Part shown: piece by piece, positions 23,953 through 32,180 of the stretch
Numbering within the stretch: position 1 is the first letter of the stretch
How the letters are laid out: each line of letters opens with the position of its first letter
Origin: Helicobacter pylori
GTDB taxonomy: Bacteria; Campylobacterota; Campylobacteria; Campylobacterales; Helicobacteraceae
Length of the DNA: 64,000 nucleotides
Direction of reading: 5' to 3'
Assembly (NCBI RefSeq): GCF_030062585.1
Contig: NZ_CP071935.1
Coordinates: 124,001 to 188,000, forward strand
Translations under genes and position numbers: made by a program
Notes under the pieces: generated by a model
What the model saw: the letters and a program-made list of their open reading frames with translations, nothing else
Databases searched by the model: none
What the model was told of the DNA's origin: nothing

Positions 23953-25294
23953 TGAATAAAAGTTCTTTTATATCATCGCTAAAAATATCAAATTGGGTTC
24001 TACCTTTTTCTCTGGTAAAATTCTTTACAACAGCTTCAAGCGTATTAAATTTTATAGTGTTAAATATTATATTTCTATCAAATTTAAAGACATCGTCCCA
24101 AAGGTATTTTATAACTTTATGTGCAAAATTTTCTTTGCTCTTTAGATCATCAATACTTACAAAATAAACGCCAAATCGCTTATCTTCCATAGAACTCAGC
24201 CCCTCGTTATTTTGAGCTATTTTTTCATTGATGGTGGTGCAAAATTTTTGCCAAGTTATATCAGTATCTAAAATTTTCATATTTTTAAAATCATCATCAA
24301 CATTTTCAAAGGAATTTTCAATGAGTTGCATAGAAAATCTGCGCTGAAAAGCAGTATCTAGTGTGAATACATTTTGATCGCTCGTATTCATTGTAGCGAC
24401 TATCCATAAATTTGACGGGATTCTTATACTTGCATTTTTATCGTTATGGACAATATTTGCAATATCCGTATTATTGATAGCATACTCACTAGAGCCTTTT
24501 TTAAAGCCATCTTTGTCATGTTTTAGTCTGTCAAGAAGTTGAAAAATTTCTCCAAATATGGCAGGTGCATTACCACGATTTATTTCATCAATCACCAGAA
24601 CATGTTTAGTTTGTGGGTTATGATACGCTTTTTTTAGGATGTTTGTAAAAGGTCCAGCTAAAAATTTATAACTGACTATACCGCTATCATCCACACTTGG
24701 CATAATCTGTCCCACAAAATCGCTATAAGAATAATCAGGGTGGAACACTATCTTTTCTACCACGCTATTATCATTGCAATAATCTCTTCGTAAAGTATAA
24801 CTTTTGCCGCTGCCAGGAACACCATAAAGGATGATATTTTTTCCCCCATCTATTCTAACGCTTTCATCTATTTTACCATCATCTAAAGATCTCGTTTCAT
24901 TCTCGCTAAAAACCAATAAATGCTTGTTATTATTGATTAAGCCATTTAAAACATTGTATCTTGTGTCAGTGGGTAAAATGATTTCTAATGTGTATTTTTT
25001 ATAAGATATGTGAGTAAAAAGCAGAATATCATCAACATTTAATTCATAGTTTGATCGGTTTTCTTTTATTTTATCAACTTCTGCCCTGATGATTCTCATA
25101 ATGCCTCCACCAAATCTGGGATCTGTTGTTAAGAGGATGCTAACTTTATCGTTATAGTTAGATAAGATACCACTCATATCTACTTCGTCTTGGTTGTTGG
25201 CTTTATCAAAAAAATGCTCTAAAATACCTCTTGTAATACTGATTCGTTTATTATTAATGATTTGATTATCAATTTTCCTTAAATAAACTTTCAT
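23945..25294 (-). CDS. LlaJI R1-like (McrB-like) AAA+ GTPase restriction subunit
   Basis: 449 residues. The N-terminal region (about 1-130) is the site-recognition part; the H. pylori LlaJI.R1 N-terminal domain has been described as B3-like, similar to EcoRII. The AAA+ module follows: Walker A GVPGSGKS at 158-165, Walker B VLVIDEINRGN at 232-242, the McrB-type sensor MNTSD at 302-306 and an arginine pair in FQRRFSM. It should hydrolyse GTP and drive cleavage by the McrC-like partner. It overlaps the broken methylase-like gene by 26 bases. Reading frame is intact. Confidence 0.87.
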   Translation of the reverse strand: MKVYLRKIDNQIINNKRISITRGILEHFFDKANNQDEVDMSGILSNYNDKVSILLTTDPRFGGGIMRIIRAEVDKIKENRSNYELNVDDILLFTHISYKKYTLEIILPTDTRYNVLNGLINNNKHLLVFSENETRSLDDGKIDESVRIDGGKNIILYGVPGSGKSYTLRRDYCNDNSVVEKIVFHPDYSYSDFVGQIMPSVDDSGIVSYKFLAGPFTNILKKAYHNPQTKHVLVIDEINRGNAPAIFGEIFQLLDRLKHDKDGFKKGSSEYAINNTDIANIVHNDKNASIRIPSNLWIVATMNTSDQNVFTLDTAFQRRFSMQLIENSFENVDDDFKNMKILDTDITWQKFCTTINEKIAQNNEGLSSMEDKRFGVYFVSIDDLKSKENFAHKVIKYLWDDVFKFDRNIIFNTIKFNTLEAVVKNFTREKGRTQFDIFSDDIKELLFNV

Positions 25295-26037
25295 TTTTCA
25301 CCTTTTTAAACATCTCATTTTTTACAAACTCCCCCCACTGCTCTGCCATCGCCTTTGCAAATCCTGGAAATGTTTTACTCCTCCAAATTTGACGCTCTTT
25401 GGCTGATTTTGTTTTAGTCAGTCCATCGCTATACCATTTTACTATTTTTTTACCGCTTTTAAATTCTATAAACTCGCCAGGATCAACGATATTTGTATAT
25501 TTTAAGGGTGGTAAGTTTTTAAGCCACAAACAAGTCTTTTTTGATGTGCTATCGCCAAAGTGGTAAGGTTGGACTATTTGATTGGGCTTTTTGTATCTTG
25601 TATTCATTATGCCAATGGGGTTTTCTATTGCAATATAAGGGATTTTTGCTTCCACTAAATCCATAAAGAATTTTGAAGCTTCTTCTCTGTCTTTTGCACG
25701 GTTGGGGAATTTGGGGTGGGGTCTTTTTTGTTCTATGGGCAAATCTTTATCTTTAGGGTGTTAATACCACTTCGCTCCACTAACAGCTAAAAAGGTGCAA
25801 GGCGGGTGCGCTATCGTCATATCCCATTGCGAAACTTTTGCATGTTTGCCATTTTGCAAAACACCGCCTTTATTTCCAATCACTTCAAAAACATCGCAAT
25901 TAAAATGCCACTCAGGATGCCCGCCACTACATTCTAATAAATCACAACTATAAGCGTTGAAACCAAGCTTTCTAAATTCATCACACCCTTTGGCTTTCTT
26001 CACAAGCTACTAAAATATTTATATTAGTTTTTTTCAT
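25269..26037 (-). pseudogene. Broken cytosine-methylase-like gene (phage-type Dcm relative)
   Basis: The original start is probably the ATG at 26037, inside the end of the upstream methylase gene. That frame reads …ILVACEESQRV and then hits TGA TGA. Adding two bases (one more GT in GTGTGATG near 25985) restores …RVCDEFRKLGFNAYSCDLLEC. The frame continues through HPPCTFLAVSGAKWY to an in-frame TAA at 25761-25763 and resumes in the same frame as HPKDKDLPIEQKRPHPKFPNR to 25269. The PPC motif and IAIENP segment (ENV-like) identify a C5-methylase-type fold common in phages. One frameshift and one nonsense mutation make it inactive unless both are bypassed. Confidence 0.85.
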
Positions 26038-27268
26038 CTAAGACCTTTGCCACTGCTAGGGCTATATTTTTGGCAAAATTAACTGGCACTGCATTGCCTA
26101 TCATTTTAAAACAAGCCGCTTGCGATCCGATAAATTCAAAATCATTAGGGAAAGTCTGCAAAATCGCTGCTTCTCTTATGGTGATTGAGCGGCTTTGATT
26201 GGCTTCTGGGTGTATAAACATAAAACCATCTTTTTGCAAATGCACCACTAATGTTGGCGATGGTTTATCCCATTCTAAATTCCTGTATTTGTTATGGTTT
26301 GAGACTTTTCCCGTAATCTTAGTGTAAAAGTCAAGCTTTTCTTTTGCAGAAGCGTTATTCATGTTGTTTTCAATCCAAAATTTCATCGCTTTTAAATCTC
26401 GTAAATTATTATATCGTGGAAAATTTTGTGTCAAATTATTTGTGCCAATAAGTTCGTGAGAAATGTTTTTATTATTGATTTTTAAGGGCGTTTTGAGTGG
26501 TCTAAACTTGGGTAAATGGCCAATAGCGTCTTTAACGCTAAGCGGTGGGTTTTTTGATTTGAGATTGTCTAGATTTTGATAAAATTTGAATAACCATTCT
26601 TTATTATCTTTACGAACGCCAAATACAACCACTCGTTTTCTGGTTTGTGGGACTTCATGATCATCGCTAGAATAGATTATCTCTTTCATTTCATTTGGTT
26701 TTTTAATTTCATACCCTATTTTTGAAAAAGATTCATAAATCCTATCTTTTACAAATTGATTACCCGGTTTTGCGCTAAGCATGCCAGGAACATTTTCAAA
26801 CACAAAGCATTGTGGTTGGTAATAATCAACTATTTTAACAAAACTTTCAAAAAGATAATTCCTATAATCATATTTCATAGAGTGTTTATCTTGCACTCTA
26901 CCCACAAGAGAATAAGCTTGACAAGGAGGACCGCCAAAGATAACATCTATTTTTTTACCACTAATTACGCCATTTAACCCAAATTGGCTAACGCTTTCAT
27001 CATTATCAGATCCATAAATTTTAAGAGTTTCATCACTCCAAGAGCCATTTATCAATTCATCAGTTTTTTGAATATCAAATTTAATAACTCTTTTTTTTGT
27101 TTCTTTTTCACTAATCTTGAAGCGTTTGTTTAAAGCGTTTCTCAGTGTAGCAACCATAGGTTTTTCCCACTCAATGTGGGCTAAAATATTGAATCTATTT
27201 GTATTCGCAAAGCCCAATGATAAACCGCCAGCCCCACTAAATAAATCTATGCAATTATATTTGCTCAT
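26024..27268 (-). CDS. DNA cytosine-C5 methyltransferase of the LlaJI-like system
   Basis: 414 residues, complete. The ordered C5-methylase motifs are present: I CIDLFSGAGGLSLGF, IV GGPPCQAYS with the catalytic Cys, VI FVFENVPGM, VIII PQTRKRVVVFGV, IX RSITIREAAILQTFP and X KMIGNAVPVNFA. The target recognition region lies roughly at 220-345. It transfers methyl from S-adenosylmethionine to C5 of cytosine in a specific site, protecting DNA from the downstream McrBC-like nuclease. The recognition sequence cannot be read from the protein; LlaJI itself recognises GACGC and needs two such enzymes. Confidence 0.93.
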   Translation of the reverse strand: MSKYNCIDLFSGAGGLSLGFANTNRFNILAHIEWEKPMVATLRNALNKRFKISEKETKKRVIKFDIQKTDELINGSWSDETLKIYGSDNDESVSQFGLNGVISGKKIDVIFGGPPCQAYSLVGRVQDKHSMKYDYRNYLFESFVKIVDYYQPQCFVFENVPGMLSAKPGNQFVKDRIYESFSKIGYEIKKPNEMKEIIYSSDDHEVPQTRKRVVVFGVRKDNKEWLFKFYQNLDNLKSKNPPLSVKDAIGHLPKFRPLKTPLKINNKNISHELIGTNNLTQNFPRYNNLRDLKAMKFWIENNMNNASAKEKLDFYTKITGKVSNHNKYRNLEWDKPSPTLVVHLQKDGFMFIHPEANQSRSITIREAAILQTFPNDFEFIGSQAACFKMIGNAVPVNFAKNIALAVAKVLDEKN

Positions 27269-27285
27269 TTAAACTCTTAACGCCA

Positions 27286-27330
27286 TCATGGTATTGTAAA
27301 GTCTGTTTGATATTTTATTTCTTGTTTCAT
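27286..27330 (-). other. Possible 14-codon leader ORF before the methyltransferase
   Basis: ATG at 27330 opens a 14-codon frame (MKQEIKYQTDFTIP) ending in TGA, 17 bases before the methylase ATG. It lies between the predicted promoter and the gene. It may be a regulatory upstream frame, the vestige of another gene's N-terminus, or chance. Confidence 0.25.
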
Positions 27331-27362
27331 TCTATCCGCCAACTATCTTCTGCTTTAGTATG

Positions 27363-27368
27363 ATTGTA
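27363..27368 (-). promoter_or_regulatory. -10 box for the restriction-modification block
   Basis: TACAAT with an upstream TGC (extended -10) on the minus strand, about 95 bases before the methylase ATG. It is the best promoter candidate in the gap. Confidence 0.4.
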
Positions 27369-27460
27369 GCAAAATAAATTGGGTCAAAATAATTTAAGTG
27401 GATTTTTATATCTATTTCAATAAAACTCGGTGCAAGTCCTTATGTCTAAACTCACACTCT

Positions 27461-27540
27461 TTTAAATGGGGTAATAAAATTCTCTCTCTTTTATCCCCCT
27501 AACCCCCAAAGAATGCTTTTTAAGAGGTTATCCGCTTGAT
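27461..27540 (-). repeat. Intergenic repeat family, copy 2
   Basis: On the minus strand: ATCAAGCGGATAACCTC…, then GGGGGTTAGGGGG, then a shortened middle and ACCCCATTT. Related to copies at 14471-14606, 41708-41848 and 50988-51133. It lies downstream of efp in efp's orientation and upstream of the methylase, so it marks the right side of the inserted block. Confidence 0.5.
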
Positions 27541-27592
27541 TATATCAATCTTTTATATCAATCTTTTATATCAATCTTTTATATCAATCTCT
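27541..27592. repeat. 13-base tandem repeat, four copies
   Basis: TATATCAATCTTT occurs three times perfectly and a fourth time with one change (last copy ends in CTCT). Strictly intergenic, between copy 2 of the dispersed repeat and efp. Copy number is likely to vary between strains. Confidence 0.85.
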
Positions 27593-27710
27593 TATGTTTA
27601 ATCTTAAAAAATGCCTTTGAATATTTTTATTGACAATCAATAAAAAAGTTAATCCATTTTAAATAATTTTTAACCACAGATTCCACACGCATTTTAAACA
27701 AAGCTCAAAT

Positions 27711-27731
27711 AAGGGGCTGATAACACCCCTT
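27711..27731 (-). terminator. Hairpin downstream of efp
   Basis: AAGGGG (27711-27716) and CCCCTT (27726-27731) form a six-pair stem with a nine-base loop, about 50 bases beyond the efp stop. On the minus strand it is followed by ATTTG, a poor T tract, so termination may be partial. Confidence 0.4.
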
Positions 27732-27780
27732 ATGACAAAAAGGCTGTGTTTAAAAACGCTAACTCAATAAAAAGATAATC

Positions 27781-28344
27781 TCATTTCACCTTTTCAAGAT
27801 ACTCTTCTGTTTCGGTATTCACCTTAATCGTCTCACCCTCTAAAACATGGAAAGGCACTTGCACGACCACACCGGTTTCTAAAGTCGCTGGTTTTTTGCT
27901 CGCGCTGGAAGTATCGCCCTTAAAATTAGGAGCCGTTTCCACAATCTTTAAAGCCACAACTTGCGGCACATCCACTGAAATCGCCTTGTCATTATGCAAT
28001 AAAACCTGCACTTGCATGCCATCTAGCATCCATTTAGAAGCCTCGCCCACTTGAGAGTCGTTCAAAGCGATTTGCTCATAGCTCTCTATATCCATGAATT
28101 GGTATGTATCGCCATCGTGATAAAGGTATTGCATCGTTTTTTCAACTAAATTAGGCTCTTCACACTTATCCCCCGCATGGAAAGTCTTCTCAATCACCTT
28201 ACCATCTAAAAACGACTTGATTTTCGCGCGCACAAAAGCCGCACCCTTGCCGGGCTTGACATGCTGGTATTCCACGATCCTATAAGGCACACCACCCAAT
28301 TCAATTTTCAAGCCCTTTTTGAGCTCGCTCATCCCAATTGCCAT
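27781..28344 (-). CDS. efp: Elongation factor P
   Basis: 187 residues, usual length. EF-P relieves ribosome stalling at polyproline. The N-terminal KOW-like domain carries the loop VKPGKGAAF with Lys at the position that is modified in many bacteria; two OB domains follow and end in the conserved [22 protein letters not shown] tail. It lies 21 bases after fba in the cbf2-fba-efp run. Confidence 0.97.
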   Translation of the reverse strand: MAIGMSELKKGLKIELGGVPYRIVEYQHVKPGKGAAFVRAKIKSFLDGKVIEKTFHAGDKCEEPNLVEKTMQYLYHDGDTYQFMDIESYEQIALNDSQVGEASKWMLDGMQVQVLLHNDKAISVDVPQVVALKIVETAPNFKGDTSSASKKPATLETGVVVQVPFHVLEGETIKVNTETEEYLEKVK

Positions 28345-28365
28345 GTTACACTCTTTCCTTGTTGA

Positions 28366-29289
28366 TTAAATTTTATTAGCGCTGCCCAAAAGTTTCATGC
28401 GCTCTTTGACCACATTTTTAAGCGCTAATTGGGCCGGAGAAAAAAACTTCCTCAAATCAAATTGGCTCTTATCTTCATTAGCCACCTTGCGCACTTCCGC
28501 AATAAAAGCGATCCTTAAATCCGTATCGGTATTGACCTTATTGATCCCCCCTTTTATAGATTCTTGTAGAAATTCAAAAGGCACGCCCTTAGAACCTTTC
28601 AAATCGCCTCCAGCGTCCAAATAAGATTTCCTCACATCATCTGGTATCGCACTCGCTCCATGCAAAACTAAAGGGATATTAGTGAGCCTTTTGACTTCTT
28701 GCAAGCGTTCAAAATCCAATTTTGGCTCGCCCTTAAACTTAAACGCTCCATGGCTTGTCCCAATGGCTGGGGCTAAGTAATCCACTTGAGATTCTTTGAC
28801 AAACCGCTCCGCTTCTTTAGGATTCACTAACACCGCATCTTTTTCATCCACTGAAATATTGTCTTCAATCCCCATTAAACGCCCCAACTCCGCTTCCACG
28901 CTCACTCCAGCGTTATGCGCCATTTTGACCACTTTAGAAGTCAATTCCAAATTTTCTTCAAAAGCATGGTGAGACGCGTCAATCATCACAGAAGTGAAGC
29001 CCGCTTTCACGGCTTTTTCGCAGCTTTCAAAAGTCGTGCCATGATCTAGGTGTAAGGCTACAGGAATGTGCGGGTAGCGTTCGCACATGATTTTCACCAT
29101 GCCCACCGCCATATCAATCCCCATGTATTTGATCGCCCCTTCACTCGCTTGAATGAAAAGCGGGGAATTTTCCTCGTTTCCTGCTTCAAAAATAGCGTTT
29201 AGCATTTCAAAATTCACGAAATTAAACGCCCCTACCCCATAACCTTCTTTATGGGCTTTCAATAAGATTTCATTGCCTTTAACTAACAT
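28366..29289 (-). CDS. fba: Fructose-bisphosphate aldolase, class II
   Basis: 307 residues. It is a zinc-dependent aldolase of glycolysis and gluconeogenesis. Zn ligands and catalytic residues are in ALHLDHGTTFE, VSVEAELGRLMG, TSHGAFKF and LVLHGASAIPD. With tpiA elsewhere in the window it serves triose phosphate metabolism. Gap to cbf2 is 16 bases. Confidence 0.97.
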   Translation of the reverse strand: MLVKGNEILLKAHKEGYGVGAFNFVNFEMLNAIFEAGNEENSPLFIQASEGAIKYMGIDMAVGMVKIMCERYPHIPVALHLDHGTTFESCEKAVKAGFTSVMIDASHHAFEENLELTSKVVKMAHNAGVSVEAELGRLMGIEDNISVDEKDAVLVNPKEAERFVKESQVDYLAPAIGTSHGAFKFKGEPKLDFERLQEVKRLTNIPLVLHGASAIPDDVRKSYLDAGGDLKGSKGVPFEFLQESIKGGINKVNTDTDLRIAFIAEVRKVANEDKSQFDLRKFFSPAQLALKNVVKERMKLLGSANKI

Positions 29290-29305
29290 GATAACACCTC
29301 ATCAA

Positions 29306-30205
29306 TTATTTGTTGATAACAATTTTAGCGTGCTTCCTTAATTCCTCGATTCGTTGATTCATGCGTTCTTGGAAAAGCTTTTCTTGTAACATCCCCTTAA
29401 TGGTGGGTTTAGCTTGCTCATAAGTATAAGTTACAGGGCTATCTTTAGAAATCAAATAGATAATATGATAACCAAACTCTGTTTTAACAGGGGTTTTAGT
29501 GTAATCCCCAGGAGTTAAAGCGAAAGCGGCTTTAGAAAAATCCGGAGCCATTTGGTTTTTCTGGAATTTCCCTAAATCACCGCCATTTTGCGCGTTCTTG
29601 CTGTTAGGATCAATCGTATCCCGATTGGCTAACTCAATGAATTTGGCTTCTTTTTTAGCCTTTGGCTGTTTGTCAATCTCAGAAATAATCCGTTTAGCCT
29701 CATCTTCGGTTTTCACTAAAATATGCCTAGCATGGGCTTCTTGCTTGACAAAAAGCTGATCTTTATTAGCGTTGTAAAAATCTTGCATTTCTTTTTCTGG
29801 GATTTGGACTTTTTTCACTTCTTCAGCCTGTTTTTTAGCCCAAAATTCCACTAAAGCCTGTTTTTTAACCGCTTCCATCATCGCTTTAAATTCTGGAGTC
29901 TGATTAAGCTTTTCTGCCTTAGCCTCATTTTCTACAAGCGCGGTGCGGATAGCTTGCTCAATCAAGGCTTCTTTTTCTTTCTCTTTAAGCTTGTCAAAAT
30001 CAAAATTAGGATTTCGTTGCTTAATCATGTCAAAATCGCTTTTGGTGATAGGCCTGCCATCCACTGTCGCTAACACGCCTGCTGAAGAATCAGTCGTTTT
30101 TTTCGTGTTATGTGCAGCGTTATTCGCATTATGAGCCGGCTTAGCCATCAAAAACGACGCACTCAACGCGCCCACTAACGCTAAATTTAAGATATTTTTT
30201 TTCAT
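29306..30205 (-). CDS. cbf2: Secreted peptidyl-prolyl cis-trans isomerase (parvulin/SurA-like, CBF2)
   Basis: 299 residues. A signal peptide (KKNILNLALVGALSASFLMA) is cleaved near residue 21. The N- and C-terminal helical chaperone segments surround a parvulin domain (about 155-260, ARHILVKTEDEAKRI, NGGDLGKF, TEFGYHIIYL). It acts in the periplasm or outside the cell as a folding catalyst; the H. pylori protein (HP0175) is also reported as a secreted host-active antigen. It is first in the cbf2-fba-efp run; GGAGA precedes the ATG. Confidence 0.93.
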   Translation of the reverse strand: MKKNILNLALVGALSASFLMAKPAHNANNAAHNTKKTTDSSAGVLATVDGRPITKSDFDMIKQRNPNFDFDKLKEKEKEALIEQAIRTALVENEAKAEKLNQTPEFKAMMEAVKKQALVEFWAKKQAEEVKKVQIPEKEMQDFYNANKDQLFVKQEAHARHILVKTEDEAKRIISEIDKQPKAKKEAKFIELANRDTIDPNSKNAQNGGDLGKFQKNQMAPDFSKAAFALTPGDYTKTPVKTEFGYHIIYLISKDSPVTYTYEQAKPTIKGMLQEKLFQERMNQRIEELRKHAKIVINK

Positions 30206-30248
30206 TGTGTGTTCTCCACTCTAAACTAATTTTCATCATTAAATTCAC

Positions 30249-30254
30249 ATTATA
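30249..30254 (-). promoter_or_regulatory. -10 box for cbf2-fba-efp
   Basis: TATAAT on the minus strand (TTGCTATAATGTG, extended -10), 44 bases before the cbf2 ATG. A second minus-strand TATAAT lies at 30284-30289. Confidence 0.6.
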
Positions 30255-30314
30255 GCAAATTTAAAACAAAATCAGCTATCATGATTATAGAAAACTCACA
30301 TTGAGGGGTAAGAA

Positions 30315-30547
30315 ATGCTTAAAGTTATTCATTCCATTCAAAGCGGGTAAAAGTGTTCGCCTCAGATGTTGTAATAATATTGATTATCTTTTTTGGTGTT
30401 AGTTTTATTCTTTTTGGAAAGGAAAAGAATGTTAAAAAGGATTCAAAAATCCTCGATGCAATTATGAATATAATATTCGTAATTATTGTTGTATGATTCT
30501 CTTTCCTTGGTTACCAATGTTATTATTCTATGTATTTGGTTTTTTAG
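30315..30547 (+). pseudogene. Decayed small membrane-protein gene
   Basis: GAGGGGTAAGAA precedes an ATG at 30315 that gives only 11 codons (stop 30348-30350). A second frame from GTG 30353 encodes a hydrophobic stretch (VVIILIIFFGVSFILFGKEK), a charged loop and a second hydrophobic stretch, stops at TGA 30494-30496, and would continue in frame with FSFLGYQCYYSMYLVF to TAG 30545-30547. A good ribosome site, two membrane-like segments and two interruptions suggest a decayed two-helix protein. No family is recognised. The rest of the 476-base gap (30206-30681) has only promoter elements. Confidence 0.4.
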
Positions 30548-30681
30548 CATTACATGTTATTCCATATTAAAAACTTCTACACTCCTTTAGTCAATCTCAT
30601 GTTGATAAGCTTACTATATAAGATAAGATTAAGGGACTTTGCACTTAAATATCCCTTAAAAAGTGAGTTTAAAAAAGGCTT

Positions 30682-31410
30682 ATGGTTTTGTTTCTATCCA
30701 TTTTTAAAAAAAGTTTTAATGATTTTTTAAGTGCTAGAATGCTTTTAATCAATCTTGGCCCTATCCTTTTGAGTTTGGCGTTTTTTGGAGCTATCTTTTA
30801 CTACAATGGCGAAAACGTTGTGAATTATTGCCAAGCTTTATTACCGCAATCTTTGAATGATTACGCTCATTCTCAAGGCTTTTTTGCTAGTGTGTTCGCT
30901 TGGGTTTTTAAAGCGTTGGTGTATTTTCTTATTTTTTGGATTGCGATTCTTTTGAGTTTAGTCATCAATGTTTTTGCGTCTATTTTTTACACCCCTTTAG
31001 TGGTCTCTTATTTGCACCAAAAATATTATCCCCATGTCGTTTTAGAAGAATTTGGCTCTATCCTTTTTTCTGTTAAATATTTTTTAAAATCGCTCGCTTT
31101 TATGCTTTTATTCTTAGCGGTTTTAACGCCCCTTTATTTCATTCCCTTTATAGGGGTCTTTGGGGTCTTTTTTTCTATAATCGCGCATTTTCTTTTTTTC
31201 AAAAACACCATGAGTTTGGATATAGCCAGCATGATTTTTAATCATCAAAGCTATCAAAATTTACTCAAACAGCACCGGTTAAAGCATTATCGTTTCTCGT
31301 TTTTTTGCTATCTTTTTTCCTTAATCCCTTTTTTTAATTTTTTTGCCACCTTATTGCAAACCCTAATGCTAGCACACTACTTTTTTATCCTTAAAGAAAA
31401 AGAATGCTAG
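30682..31410 (+). CDS. EI24/CysZ-like membrane protein
   Basis: 242 residues, very hydrophobic, with four or more membrane helices (about 20-42, 70-100, 135-175, 205-235) and the pattern PLVVSYLHQKYYP after the second, which fits the EI24 (CysZ) family. AAGG precedes the ATG. It overlaps fliR by seven bases (ATGCTAG). Substrate unknown. Confidence 0.7.
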   Translation: MVLFLSIFKKSFNDFLSARMLLINLGPILLSLAFFGAIFYYNGENVVNYCQALLPQSLNDYAHSQGFFASVFAWVFKALVYFLIFWIAILLSLVINVFASIFYTPLVVSYLHQKYYPHVVLEEFGSILFSVKYFLKSLAFMLLFLAVLTPLYFIPFIGVFGVFFSIIAHFLFFKNTMSLDIASMIFNHQSYQNLLKQHRLKHYRFSFFCYLFSLIPFFNFFATLLQTLMLAHYFFILKEKEC

Positions 31411-32171
31411 ATTTTATTCAAGAGCTTAGCACCCCCCATGTTAGGGATTTTTTCTTGTTGTTTTTAAGGGTTAGCGGCGTGTTATCTTTTTTCCCTTTTT
31501 TTGAAAACCATTTAGTGCCTTTATCGGTGCGTGGGGCTTTGAGTTTGTATGTGAGCGCGATTTTTTACCCCACTTTAGAGTTTTCAAACGCCGCTTACAC
31601 GCCAGAGGGTTTTATTATTGCATGTTTATGCGAGCTGTTTTTAGGGGTGTGCGCGTCTGTCTTTTTACAAATCGTCTTTGCAAGCTTAGTGTTTGCAACC
31701 GATAGCATCAGCTTTTCTATGGGACTTACCATGGCGAGCGCGTATGATCCTATTTCAGGATCGCAAAAACCCATTGTGGGGCAAGCCCTTTTGTTGTTAG
31801 CAATTTTAATTTTATTGGATTTATCGTTCCACCATCAAATCATTTTGTTTGTGGATCACAGCTTAAGAGCCGTCCCTTTAGGGCAATTTGTCTTTGAGCC
31901 AGCGTTGGCTAAAAACATTGTCAAAGCCTTTTCGCATTTGTTTGTCATAGGGTTTTCTATGGCGTTCCCTATTTTATGCTTGGTGTTATTGAGCGATATT
32001 ATTTTTGGCATGATCATGAAAACCCACCCTCAATTCAACCTGCTCGCTATCGGGTTTCCGGTTAAAATTGCTATCGGGTTTGTGGGCATTATTTTAATCG
32101 CTTCGGCTATCATGGGGCGTTTTAAAGAAGAAATCAGCTTGGCCTTTAGTGCCATTAGCAAAATCTTTTAA
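31404..32171 (+). CDS. fliR: Flagellar export apparatus protein FliR
   Basis: 255 residues with six hydrophobic segments. FliR is part of the FliPQR gate of the flagellar type III export machine in the inner membrane. Typical patterns: FFLLFLRVSGVLSFFPFF at the N-terminus, PLSVRGALSLYVS, and GFPVKIAIGFVGI near the C-terminus. Translation is coupled to the preceding membrane protein gene. Confidence 0.92.
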   Translation: MLDFIQELSTPHVRDFFLLFLRVSGVLSFFPFFENHLVPLSVRGALSLYVSAIFYPTLEFSNAAYTPEGFIIACLCELFLGVCASVFLQIVFASLVFATDSISFSMGLTMASAYDPISGSQKPIVGQALLLLAILILLDLSFHHQIILFVDHSLRAVPLGQFVFEPALAKNIVKAFSHLFVIGFSMAFPILCLVLLSDIIFGMIMKTHPQFNLLAIGFPVKIAIGFVGIILIASAIMGRFKEEISLAFSAISKIF

Positions 32172-32180
32172 AGGATAAAC

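Noticed and set aside
26756..26977. Plus-strand frame inside the methyltransferase gene
   Set aside because: It is antisense to conserved methylase motifs IV to VI and has no supporting signal.
27541..27592. CRISPR array
   Set aside because: The 13-base units are directly adjacent with no spacers, so it is a simple tandem repeat.
22661..27780. Prophage or integrative element around the restriction genes
   Set aside because: No integrase, structural gene, tRNA target or flanking direct repeat is visible.
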